From: Chara braunii
Lineage: Eukaryota > Streptophyta > Charophyceae > Charales > Characeae
Assembly (NCBI GenBank): GCA_003427395.1
Contig: BFEA01000015.1
Span: 5,331,727 to 5,364,380, forward strand
Length of the DNA: 32,654 nt
Direction: 5' to 3'
Position numbers and translations under genes: made by a program. The notes under the pieces are model-generated. The model worked only from the letters and a program-made list of their open reading frames with translations, ran no database searches and was not told the DNA's origin. Positions 19,577 to 28,367 of this stretch are shown in pieces; position 1 is the stretch's first letter, and each line of letters begins with the position of its first letter.

Positions 19577-19626
19577 AACATGACTGTGCCAGACTGTTTC
19601 GTCGGACTTTCACCGACCCATCAGCA
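19577..19626 (-). ncRNA. Hammerhead-ribozyme-like motif, copy C (mutated)
   Basis: The minus strand carries CTGATGG (19618-19624; the last A of CTGATGA is replaced), the same GTCGG/CCGAC stem II with the same loop (19601-19617), and GAAAC (19596-19600). The expected cleavage triplet GTC reads GGC. Both changes hit core positions, so activity is unlikely. It is preceded by a CA microsatellite, as in the copies at 15.2 and 19.47 kb. Confidence 0.65.
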
Positions 19627-19954
19627 GAGTGTGTGTGTGTGTGTGTGTGTCCATGCATCCATCATATGCTTTGACACGTTGGATTATGTGTCTTCCATCC
19701 GTTCATCTGTCCATCCATCCATCTATTTCTCTTTTGCTTTGATACGTTGGATCGTGTGTGTGTGCATGTCTGTGTGCGTGCGCGGTTGTGAGGTTTTTAA
19801 CTGTCGCAAAGTTTTTGACTAGAGAAGTTGTCCTATATAGGTTATATAATATATAAAATTGAAATATGAGTAGAATGTATCCGTGGACTTCAGTGGAGAG
19901 GTTTGTCTTAAAATTCCATACCAGGATTTACAAGGCCTCGCTTGAAAAGAATTA
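19627..19954. other. GT microsatellite and noncoding stretch
   Basis: A GT run (about 19627-19651) followed by CATCCATC-type repeats and AT-rich sequence. A roughly 30-bp TTTGAYACGTTGGAT-containing block occurs twice (about 19669 and 19737). No gene is seen. Confidence 0.6.
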
Positions 19955-19967
19955 TTATGGTAAGACG

Positions 19968-20174
19968 TACCAAGGAGTACCAAGGAGCCTAGATCAGTTG
20001 GTACACCCATAACCTGTTGAAATATGAATCAGACCCAAGTTCGACCCCAGATACAATCAGATGCCCAGAATAACATAAATTCTGAATTACCTGCGGGCGG
20101 TCAGTTCAACGATGATATCTCAAGGCCGCCGGCCTTCCCCCCCCCATAAAAGAAAAATGAAGAACAGAAAATAG
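19968..20174 (+). mobile_element. tRNA-derived SINE
   Basis: SINEs are short retroposons transcribed by RNA polymerase III and mobilised by LINE enzymes. The head has an A-box-like TAGATCAGTTGG (about 19990-20001) and a B box GTTCGACCCC (20039-20048) at normal tRNA spacing. A non-tRNA body and an A-rich tail (ATAAAAGAAAAATGAAGAAC) follow. It is flanked by TTATGGTAAGAYG at 19955-19967 and 20175-20187, a 13-bp target duplication with one mismatch. The tRNA part does not fold as an intact cloverleaf, so it is not a tRNA gene. Confidence 0.75.
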
Positions 20175-20546
20175 TTATGGTAAGATGCGTGCGCTTTAGA
20201 CAAAGACTGGGGTACTTATTGCGACGATAGAATCTAATTGAGTTTATTTTGTACAACCATAACTATGGATGATGAAGGTTAAGATAATATTCTTAAAGAA
20301 AATAAAATAATCTACCACTAAGTAATAGCGGGGGTGGTCAGTCTTTATTATTCCTTTGAAAGCTGCAAGTGCAAGGAAAATGAGCAATAGCGAGATGACA
20401 ATAACCAGAATGCACAATCACGTTGAAGGCCAGATAGTATCACAGTGTCCAGAAAGCAGAAATGCACCAATTTAACACCAATGAAGATTCGTAACACTGA
20501 AAACCAACGTCAATGAGAGCTTCGCCACCACCAACACGAGTGTCCA

Positions 20547-20600
20547 GGCCCTATGTCCCTACTTGGCCCTATGTCCCTACTTGGCCCTATGTCCCTACTT
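20547..20600 (+). repeat. Three 18-bp tandem units in the 3' LTR
   Basis: GGCCCTATGTCCCTACTT occurs three times in a row. The 5' LTR has a single copy, so the amplification happened after insertion or in the donor element. Confidence 0.95.
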
Positions 20601-21006
20601 GGCGGCGCCCAGCCTACTTCCTACACAGCTACTGTCTGCCTACTAATTGACAATGCAACTGTTGATGTCAGCAGCCTACGAGGTACTTGAAGATGTCGCC
20701 CATGCAGACCATCGCCAATACCAGGTATGTGCCATCACATCATCATCATCATCATCCTTCTCTCTCTCCCGTCTTACTGCCACGTCTTCCCTCTGTACAG
20801 CAGAAGACCACCCCTGCGCCTCACTGTAGTCCAAGCCCATCCAGCTATGGAGGTTGGGCTATGGCGCTGCCCTCAGCAGCACCCTGCTTCCTGCACGACC
20901 GCACGCGCTAGCACCTTGCCTCTCAGTGCTAGCAGCAGCCCACGGGCGTCTGCTCCAGCAGCGCTGCCGCCAGCATGCAAGTGCTGAATGAGAGGCCAGG
21001 CAGCGA

Positions 21007-21029
21007 GCTCTTTCCTATATGGAAAGAGC
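21007..21029 (-). promoter_or_regulatory. LTR palindrome with central TATAT (3' LTR)
   Basis: GCTCTTTCC, TATAT, GGAAAGAGC: perfect 9-bp arms around an AT core. It is the only TATA-like element in an otherwise GC-rich LTR, so it may be the core promoter. The same palindrome is in the 5' LTR. Confidence 0.5.
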
Positions 21030-21364
21030 CTGCCTGCCTTCGCGGCCTGGCTGGCCTGGGCCTCGACCCAGAAGCTTCCGGTAGGCCCCGGGAGGCTGCA
21101 CCTCTGTTGCAGCCACTGGGCCTCGTTCAGTTGGGCCTCCCAACTGTCTGTGTATGAGGCTGCGATTCTCGCCCAGGGCCTGCGTTTCTCGGAAAAGCCT
21201 GGAAGGCTGTGGAATGTCTTTGCAGCTCGGACTGTGTTTCCCTCGACCCCAAATACGAAATTGACAGCTGAGGGCCTCTCATGATTTGTTAGGCCCGCCT
21301 TCACTTAGGACGGGCACATTTGCAACAGGGCCCCTTAGGCCTGCCGAGGACCCAGATCCTCGCA

Positions 21365-21383
21365 TTCCCTCCTCCTTTTCTTC
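21365..21383 (-). other. Polypurine tract (plus-strand primer)
   Basis: On the minus strand GAAGAAAAGGAGGAGGGAA abuts the TG of the 3' LTR directly. This is the position and composition expected of the RNase H-resistant primer. It lies 18 bp after the last stop codon. Confidence 0.9.
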
Positions 21384-21401
21384 GATAGTCTGAGAAGTCT
21401 T

Positions 21402-21749
21402 CTAATCTGCAAGCATCTTCCCCTTAAGTTCTCTTTCGTAGTCTGCGATAACTTGAGGTGCTGTTCTCATCAGTTCTTCTCTGGTGAACCACCGATCTTC
21501 CTTGGGATCCAGATGATGTCTGAATCTGACACGGTATTGCATTCTCGGCTTAGGAGGGCGACCTCTGCCCAGCGGTTTAGGCATTGGCATCACTCGATGC
21601 TCCACGACTCCCTCGATGTCGACTTCACCATCCATGGTTGGGGGCAGCATTGATCGTCTGGAGGGAAACTGTGCAGTTTCTGCGAAAGGTGCCAGCTTTG
21701 AAGGCTGAAAAACTGGGTGTGTACGTAAATGAGCAGGGACGTAAATCAC
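21402..21749 (-). pseudogene. Integrase tail and chromodomain of pol
   Basis: This frame holds the end of integrase (HPVFQPSKLAPF, the usual HVSKLKP-type segment) and then a chromodomain-like module: IEGVVEHR, a charged linker, YRVRFRHH, DRWFTREEL and APQVIADYE. It ends at a TAG 18 bp before the polypurine tract. Chromodomains guide chromovirus integration to marked chromatin. The linker between the first strand and YRV is long and rich in Arg/Pro, and the aromatic cage is only partly apparent. It is out of frame with the preceding integrase part because of a 20-bp duplication. Confidence 0.8.
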
Positions 21750-21775
21750 ATAGGAGGGACGTAAATCACATAGGA
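21736..21775 (+). repeat. 20-bp tandem duplication breaking pol
   Basis: The unit GGGACGTAAATCACATAGGA is present twice in tandem. It shifts the frame between the integrase GPY/F segment and the chromodomain part. Confidence 0.9.
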
Positions 21776-22024
21776 GGGTCCGTCCATCTGATCCCCGACT
21801 ATGTCTAGGATCTCCAAGGGACCGAAATACTGTGGCATTAGTTTTCTAGATATTCCCATTTCCTGTCCCAGTTCAGATGACTTTACCCAGACCCTGTCTC
21901 CTACCTGAAAGTTAGAAGGCCGTCTGTGTTTCTTCTCAGATGCAATCATAGCATCTTGAGATTTCCTAATGTGCTCAACGGCCTGTTGCAGCATCTGTTA
22001 GTATTTGACAGCAAATTCTACACT

Positions 22025-22078
22025 GCCTGGTGCTGCAGTTGCCTGGTGCTGCAGTTGCCTGGTGCTGCAGTTGCCTGG
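22025..22078 (+). repeat. 16-bp tandem repeat in integrase
   Basis: GCCTGGTGCTGCAGTT is present three times plus a partial unit (starts 22025, 22041, 22057, 22073). It alters and shifts the coding sequence after the integrase core. Confidence 0.92.
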
Positions 22079-22670
22079 TTCTTAGGCAGTAGGAAATCAA
22101 GGGTGGAACGAGGCTTCCAACCAGGATGCAGTTGGTTGGGAGTCATGCCAGTAGCGATGTGCACAGCGTTGTTGTACAGGCTGGCGACAAGAGGTAGTTT
22201 CTCGTCCCAGTCATCTTGGCTTGGCTTGATGTAGTGCCTAAGCAAGTGCTGCACTACTCGGTTGATTTGTTCTGCCTGTCCATTTGACTCCGGGTGTTTC
22301 CCTGATGTCATTTGCAGTCTGGTTCCCATCTGTTGGGCAGTGTTTTGCTACAGTTCGCTAGTAAAGCGAACATCCCTATCATTGATTATGGAACTTAGGT
22401 AAACCAAAGTCCCGTACCCAGTTGTTCATAAATAGTCTGATGACATAATCAGTCTTAGCGGTCTCTAGCATAGCTATTAGTCTGGCATACTTGGAGAAGC
22501 GGTCAACTATAACAAAGATATCTCTTCCCACTCCTGCTGGTCACAAGAGTATCCATGAAGTCCATGGACACACTTTGACAAGGACCTTCAGGAATCGGCA
22601 AGGGCTTAATTAGCCCAAGCGGAGCCTGAGTCCCAGGTTTGTCCCGTTGGCAAACCTGGCAGGTCTCAAC

Positions 22671-22836
22671 GTACCTTTCTGCATCTTTCATCATAGTGGG
22701 CTACCAAAATCTATGTACTACGTTAGCTGATGTCTTCTTATAGCCGAAATGACGTACCTTTCTGCATCTTTCATCATAGTGGGCCACCAAAATCTATGTA
22801 CTAGGTTAGCTGACGTCTTCTTATAGCCGAAATGAC
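22671..22836 (+). repeat. 83-bp tandem duplication in the integrase zinc finger
   Basis: Two adjacent 83-bp units (22671-22753 and 22754-22836) differ at only a few positions. They repeat the RFWWP...KDAERYV segment on the minus strand. Since 83 is not a multiple of three, the frame is lost. Confidence 0.95.
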
Positions 22837-22973
22837 CAGTTGCATCATGACATTCTCCTAAGAACAAACTAGACTCTCTATCTGGGACAAACAACCTTTT
22901 ATTCCCCACCTTTTCAAGAAACAGTAAGCCTTCAGAAGTTAACTTGTCCTTCTCTTGAAATCTACGAATGATC

Positions 22974-24164
22974 TCAAGACATAACTGGATCTTGCTGATA
23001 GGCCTCCACCAAAGATCGAGTTAGATCATCGAATATGCCAAATTCAGTGACTAGCGCGCCCAGATAGTCTGCCCGACGAGATAGTGCATCAGCCACTTTG
23101 TTGTACTCTCCCTTGATTGGATCAAGTTGATAGTCATACATGTCTATCACTTGAATCCACCGCTTGAGTGCGCCAGAGAGCACAGGCTGTATCTTGATCC
23201 AGCACAATGTTTCCTGGTCAGATCTCAAGTAAAAGAATTTGCCTAGGAGATAGTGCCTCCAGTGGACCAGCGCTCTATATAGGGCATAGAGCTCACACTC
23301 ATCCGACTTTGCTAGCTTTTGAGACGGCATCTTACTCATATACTCGATCGGTCTCAACTTCTTCCCCTCCTTTTGCGCAAGGACCTCGCCTATGCTGTAT
23401 TGGCTGGCGTCTGTGGTCACAAGAAAGGCCTGCTCAGGATCTGAAAGTTTGAGGACTTCGTAGTGCGTCAACGCGTACTTCAATTTCTTGAAGGCCGCTT
23501 CACACTCTTCAGTCCACTCCCAAGGGGTATCGAGTCGAGTTAGATCTGTTAATGGGGAAGCTATAGTGCTATAGTTTTTAACAAACGGACGATAGTAGTC
23601 CGTCATCCCCCAAAACGATCGTACCTCAGTAATAGTCTGAAATCTGGGCTAGTCTCGTATGCTGGCCACTTTGGCATCGTCCGGCCTCAAACCATCCGCG
23701 AAGATTTCATGACCCAAGTACAAGAGCTTGGTGCGACCGAACTTGCATTTCTCCAAGTTTACCTTGTACTGGTGCTGTCTTAGGAGACCTAGCACTATTT
23801 TCAAGTGCTCAGCGTGCTCCTCTACAATCTTACTAAAGATAAGGATATCGTCGAGGTACACGACGATAAACTTGTCTAAGTACTCATGAAGTATCCTATT
23901 CATGGCGTGCTGGAATGTCCTAGGGGCATTGCATAGGCCAAAGGGCATCACCATAAACTCGTACAGACCGTACCTGGTCTGAAAAGCGGTTTTGTGTTGG
24001 TCCTCAGGTCTAATGGCAATTTGATGGTATCTAGACTTTAGATCTATCTTACTGAAGTATCGGCATCCCAGCACTCTATCCAATAGGTCGTCGATGCGGG
24101 GTAGGGGCTCCACGTTCTTAACGGTGATGGCATTGAGGCCCCTATAGGCAATGCACATCCTCAA
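22974..24164 (-). pseudogene. Reverse transcriptase (main part) and RNase H
   Basis: RT copies the element RNA into cDNA, and RNase H removes the RNA. Motifs in order: CIAYRGLN, FSKIDLKSRYHQI, MPFGLCNAPRTFQ, the catalytic YLDD (23847-23858), YLGH, then the tether (SFWG, YYRPFVKNY) and RNase H with TDAS, ELYALYRALVHW, RSDQ and ADALSRR. The catalytic residues are present. A TAG at 23649-23651 replaces the usual Trp between RT and tether, and the frame breaks again near 22977. The 5' end is cut off by the inserted element at 24165-25608. With the insertion removed, the frame on both sides is compatible. Confidence 0.93.
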
Positions 24165-24287
24165 ATCACCAGTACTTGGCTCAGCTATTGATGCCGAGCC
24201 TAAAATGGACCTACGCGCCGTTTTTTCGGAGCCTGTGGGGGGTGGGAATCGATTCGGGACATTTGTTGGATGACACTGGTATCACCC

Positions 24288-24463
24288 CTTGCTCTGGACC
24301 AGCTGCCAGCAGGAGGACCGAAACGGGTTTTATTTCATTTGTTTTCACTCTGTAGCGCCCAGCCTGTCTCGAAGTGTTGCTCTGGACCACCTGCCAGCAG
24401 GAGGACCGAAATGGGTTTTATTTCATTTGTTTTCACTCTGTAGCGCCCAGCCTGTCCCGAAGT
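24288..24463 (+). repeat. 88-bp tandem duplication inside the inserted element
   Basis: Two adjacent 88-bp units (24288-24375 and 24376-24463) with a few substitutions, starting near TTGCTCTGGACC. Confidence 0.93.
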
Positions 24464-24652
24464 GAAGTCGGATACATTTTGGAAAGCCCAAGCTTGAGAC
24501 TGTCTGAGTCGCCTGACGTTGCAATGCTGGCAGGACTTCAATGCTCCCGTTTCTCAGGGGGAGTCAATCGGCTATTGCCAAGATTTTTCTTTTTTCTGTT
24601 TAGTTATAACAAAAAGGAAAACGAAAATGGAAAACGACAGCCATCGGGTACA

Positions 24653-24770
24653 GGGCCGCTCTACTCTCAACATGCACAAAAGACTAAAGTCATTGCGGCG
24701 TATATTTCCATGTTCAAGCAGAAAGATTCACTCTTGTTGTGCACATGTCGAGAGTAGTGGAGCAAGGCCC
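24653..24770. mobile_element. 118-bp hairpin MITE, copy 1
   Basis: The ends are GGGCC and GGCCC, with long inverted arms containing CTACTCTCRACATGCACAA and its complement. The whole element folds nearly end to end. ACA flanks both sides (24650-24652 and 24771-24773), a 3-bp target duplication. It lies within the TTAA-site element. It is homologous to 31389-31510. Confidence 0.82.
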
Positions 24771-24826
24771 ACAACCTAGGCTTCTTTTGTACTACTTAAA
24801 AAAAAATAAAAATAAAAAATGAAAAG

Positions 24827-25175
24827 AACGTTGGCTACGCTATTGCCCTCAGATTCATTAGTATCTGGTCGAAAGTGAGGGATGGTGCATTCTCGGGATA
24901 GTGGTTTCCCTTGTGTCACATGGGATGCAACCAATAATCTTGCTTTTTTCCCCTTTTTTATGCAAGAAAAAAAAAACACCGGGAAAGTGCCCCAAATGTA
25001 AGTTTTTTTTTTTGTTTTAGTTGCAAAGAAAAAAAAAGGACGGGAACAAATGGTGGCTACACTACTCCTTCAGATTCGTCAGTATCTGGCTGCAACTGTG
25101 GGAGGATACATTCTCGGGATAGTGGTTTCCCTTGTGTCACATGGGATACAGTCGAGATGCTCGTTTTTTTTTTTT
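24827..25175 (+). repeat. Tandem repeat of about 217 bp inside the inserted element
   Basis: Two diverged units start at about 24827 and 25044. Both include CAGATTCRTYAGTATCTGG and TTCTCGGGATAGTGGTTTCC. Poly-A and T runs differ between them. A further shared block (GGCAGG...GGGAGTC) occurs at about 24529 and 25232. Confidence 0.85.
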
Positions 25176-25608
25176 TTTTTCAAGCAAAATGAAACGAAAA
25201 TGGGAAGAAAGTGCCCCAAACGCTACTTTCCTGGCAGGCAGTTGGATGCTCCCCGATTCTCACAGGGAGTCGGCTGAGAAACTGCCAGGAATCTCTCTTG
25301 CTAAAAAAAGGAAAAAAACAAAGCATTGCTCATGTCATGTGCTTCAGGCCAAAACTGCGTTCGGATGCATGCCAACGTTACTTTTCGTTTTTCTTTTCTC
25401 GTGCTCACAGGTTTCCTTTCTTTTTTTTTTGTATGGCACTGCACAGAGTGTCCGTGCATGTTTTCACATGCACGGAAATCCAAGAGGCCATATTGCAGCC
25501 CAACAACTTCCTCCTCCATTGCACGATCGGGCCTTCCCCGACCCGCGAAAGTTGCGGCACGTTAACGGGTAAGGCCCGTGGCCCATGTATGGGCCACGTA
25601 CTGGTGGT

Positions 25609-25917
25609 TTAAGGTACCTCCCTTCATAGGGACAAATAAGACTGGCGCACCGTAAGGGGAGGTGCTAGGACGAATCCATCCCTTTTCTGTGAGCTCCTTG
25701 AGCTGGCGGCAGAACTCGTCCAACTCCGCAGGAGACATCCAATAGATTTGTCCTCTAGGCACCTTACTACCTGGGACAACCTCTATCGCATGGACCACCT
25801 CCCTATCCACCACGCCTGTGGGCTCCTAAAAAGGTCAAAATATTGCGCGATGACTGATTCTATCTCCGGGGGTGATTTTATGGCTTCCCCTTTTTCAAAG
25901 ACAAAGGCTAGATACAT
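25609..25917 (-). pseudogene. Reverse transcriptase, 5' fragment
   Basis: This is the N-terminal part of chromovirus RT. A linker (ESVIAQYFDLF) is followed after a one-base frameshift near 25820 by HAIEVVPGSKVPRGQIYWMS, KGWIRPSTSPYGAPVLFV and a KGGT segment, where the 1.44-kb element interrupts. The order and spacing match the segment upstream of motif A in this family. Confidence 0.88.
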
Positions 25918-26545
25918 GCCTTCGGACTGCTAGCTTTAAACTTGTGCAGTCTAACGATTCTCTCGTTGGGCAGCTTGTGGATCAACAACTTTCTATCTCA
26001 ATCAAACTGAGGTTGAGCGGGCTCGAGGTAGTACATACCTAGCAACATGTCAAACGACAGTTCGTTGCTGACGAGGAATGAGATTTTGTGCCTCAGTTCC
26101 CCTCTCCATAAAAGAAGGAACAGACTACGTCCTTGACGTAGTCTTTGACTTCCATTTGGTGCTTGTTGGCTAACGTAGAAGCTACAGTTCTACTAAGCGG
26201 CTGCACTTGGTCCCCTAAGCGTAGTCTATCCGCACAAGCACTACTGATGAAATTTCGTGTAGAGCCTATGTCTGCGAAGGCACCCACTTTGCGGCCATCT
26301 GCATCAACCTCTACCACGAAACGTTCACCCTTAGGACCTCTACTGATCATCGCCCAAGAGTCTCTGGGGTCCTTCCCTGACCACTCAGTGTGAAACTCTT
26401 TTAGGGACTCAAACACATCTCTCGAACAGAGCGTCGGTGGGTCAGAATGTGTGTGCGGGGCGATGTATGGGTCACTAGCCTTGGCCAACTCCCGAAGTGG
26501 GGAAGGCAACATTACCACTTCAACACGAGTAAGAGCGACTAACAC
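25918..26545 (-). pseudogene. Aspartic protease region of pol
   Basis: The retroelement protease cleaves the Gag-Pol polyprotein. The active-site block reads AFADIGSTRNFIS. The normal D-S/T-G triad is D-I-G, so a catalytic-loop residue is altered. After a frameshift near 26095 the C-terminal part appears (FDMLLGMYYLEPAQPQFD), with a TGA at 25998-26000 where the family normally has Trp, followed by a short linker to RT. Confidence 0.78.
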
Positions 26546-26651
26546 TCCTATTGGCCCGAGGTGTTTCCCTGCGACTCGCAGAAGTACTGCCAGGGTTCGA
26601 AGATAAGCCCACCACCGTTGGAGAGGCTACCTTCGTTGTGACTTTCTTGCC

Positions 26652-28367
26652 TCAACACGTTATCGACGTGTGGCCATAGTTGCCACAATTCATGCATGTG
26701 CGCCTAGCAACTCGGTCTCTCCACACCTCGTAATCTAAACCAAGTTTTACCCACGTGGGTGTTCCTTGGTCGCCGGCCCGTAGACCGGCCTACCTTCTGC
26801 TTCCCGGTCTCCCTAGCTTTTTCTTTGATGAGCGTTAGGACTTCCCCATCCTAAGTCTCATTGGCCCCATCCCGCTCTGTCACATCCCCTAAGTCTGTGA
26901 AGTCGCCAATCTCAGTTACCTGACCATGATGGTTAACAAACATGAGTTGACCTTTCTTACTCTAGTCTTGGGGAAGTCTCTTCTTCCTACCATCTGCTTG
27001 GCCTTGATGCGCGGATCCCAGCTTAGCCTCTATATCTAAGACTTTCTTGCTGAAAGTAGCGAATCTATGTTGGTCAATGTAGGCCTCATCTACCAGCTTA
27101 GTCTTAACGTCTGAGTACCTGCGGGTCAAAACGCACACCAGGTACTACGATCAGACGTTCTACGGCGTCTGTGACGTCGCGTACATTCTTGTACCTTTTG
27201 GCACAAAGATTGTTAATCGCGTCGGTGGCCTTCTGAGCCCCTTGAGGGTCATGCCACTTGTTGTACACATCCCGTACAAATTCTTCCAATGTCTGGGCCT
27301 GGGCCGAGGCATCGAAGTTCTGACCATAGCCCTGTTGCTGCACCAACCCATTTAACCAACGTGTTGCCGATCCCTCTGAAAAGGAAGCAGCAACTATGAC
27401 TTCGTGCTCTGGCCTGGTGAGCTTGTGCCTCACATACGTAGACACAGTCCTCACCCAGGTATCCAGGTCCTCGTCCTTCTTCCTGTCACCAGAGAAGGGC
27501 TTAGGACTAAGCAAAGGAATCTTGGGCATCCACTGCATAGGTTGGATCTGGCCAGACGATTGTTGCAGTGGCTGCATAGCCACTGAGACAAGTTGCTGCG
27601 TGCTAACCTGAGCCTGCCCTGACAATGGCACTGTAGCTGCCACCATCGTCAATGGTACGAAAGAAGCTCTTTGGACCGGACCACTAACTACTGGTTGTCT
27701 GCCTGAGAGAGACATGCTATACATAGGTGAGAAGGTTTGTCCTATCGGCGACGGCGTCACTGAAGGACCTGCAACTGAAGGGGGAACTACAGAGAACTGG
27801 GGATGCCTCGTGACTGGATGAGGTCCCTGAAGTGCAGCCAGAATTCGCTTCTGGCCTGCCACTAGTTCAGCCAACAGTTCCTGCTGAACCACCTGCGTTT
27901 CCGCCACACAAAGTAGCGAGTTACGCAGCGACCGATCAACGGGATTTAACGTAGCATCATCTAGTTCCTCTAGTTCTCTTAGCTCCTGCAACCTAGTGCC
28001 TAATCTGACTTTGCTCAATCAAGCCCTTTCTCTTCTCTCTTCTACTTCTCTCAGTTGCGGCTTGCAACTCATCATGAAGAGCTTCCGCTTGGAGGATCTC
28101 ATAATCCTTTGGAGTGAGCAGGGGCTGCTGGCTGACTTGCAAGCCAACAGTCTGACTTACGGAGCCTTGAGTACTCTGACTGATTCCTGACGAAGAGTCC
28201 TGAGAAGAGGCCTGCGACATTGTAGAGGAGGTAGCCATGGTCACACCTGTGCTAGCTATGCTCCTAGCCCTGGCGCTGGCTTCAGTGTCCCTCGTCCTCC
28301 TCAATGCTGCCCTCTCCCTAGCTTCTCTCCGCAGCCTCCTTTCCTCACTACTAGCAGCTTCACTCAT
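26652..28367 (-). pseudogene. Chromovirus gag, broken, with CCHC zinc knuckle
   Basis: Gag forms the particle that packages the element RNA. The ATG at 28365-28367 starts a charged N-terminus (MSEAASSEERRLRREARER), then a Ser/Gln/Thr-rich region, a Gln/Pro-rich segment, a capsid-like part (PKPFSGDRKKDEDLDTWV, EEFVRDVYNKWHDPQ) and a CCHC knuckle CMNCGNYGHTSITC (26655-26696) directly before a TGA (26652-26654). Frameshifts occur near 28018 and 27108, with a TAG at 26962-26964 and further stops before the knuckle. Confidence 0.85.

Larger units (their letters stand above)
20370..21364 (-). repeat. 3' LTR of the chromovirus
   Basis: This matches 29646-30612 along most of its length and has TG...CA ends on the minus strand. 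Differences include two extra 18-bp units (20547-20600), loss of 5 bp near 20519, and a block at about 21206-21246 that is unrelated in sequence to the other LTR (about 30458-30496). Confidence 0.93.
21746..22909 (-). pseudogene. Chromovirus integrase, broken
   Basis: Integrase inserts the cDNA into the host genome. Visible in order: the zinc-binding HHCC domain (CHDATGHFG, RFWWP, then CQVCQRDK), the first catalytic Asp in SMDFMDTL (22560-22562), the second in NDRDVRFTS (about 22365-22375), the Glu in NGQAEQINR, and the C-terminal GPY/F-type segment (MPQYFGPLEIL). All three catalytic residues are readable but in different frames. Lesions are an 83-bp tandem duplication in the zinc finger (22671-22836), frameshifts near 22505 and 22392, a TAG at 22348-22350 where Trp is usual, and a 16-bp repeat expansion (22025-22078). 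Confidence 0.88.
24165..25608. mobile_element. 1.44-kb non-autonomous TIR element inserted in RT
   Basis: It splits RT between its KGGT block and its RMCIAYRGL block. The ends are inverted repeats, ATCACCAGTACTTGGCTC (left) and ACCACCAGTACGTGGCCC (right end, reverse complement). The flanks are TCAA (24161-24164) and TTAA (25609-25612), a TTAA-type target duplication with one substitution. Each end has a subterminal palindrome (GGCTC...GAGCC; GGCCCATGTATGGGCC). The interior has duplicated blocks and poly-A/T runs but no transposase. TTAA duplication suggests a piggyBac-like mobiliser; this is inference from one imperfect pair. Confidence 0.75.

Noticed and set aside
19968-20060. Functional tRNA gene
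   Set aside because: A and B boxes are present but acceptor and anticodon stems do not pair. The 13-bp flanking duplication and A-rich tail fit a SINE.
20873-21304. 143-codon minus-strand ORF and its counterpart at 30127-30552
   Set aside because: They lie inside the two LTRs and differ by frame-disrupting changes. LTRs of this class normally carry no gene.
24374-25612. Short ORFs inside the TTAA-site element as a transposase
   Set aside because: All are short, interrupted by A/T runs, and show no transposase motif.
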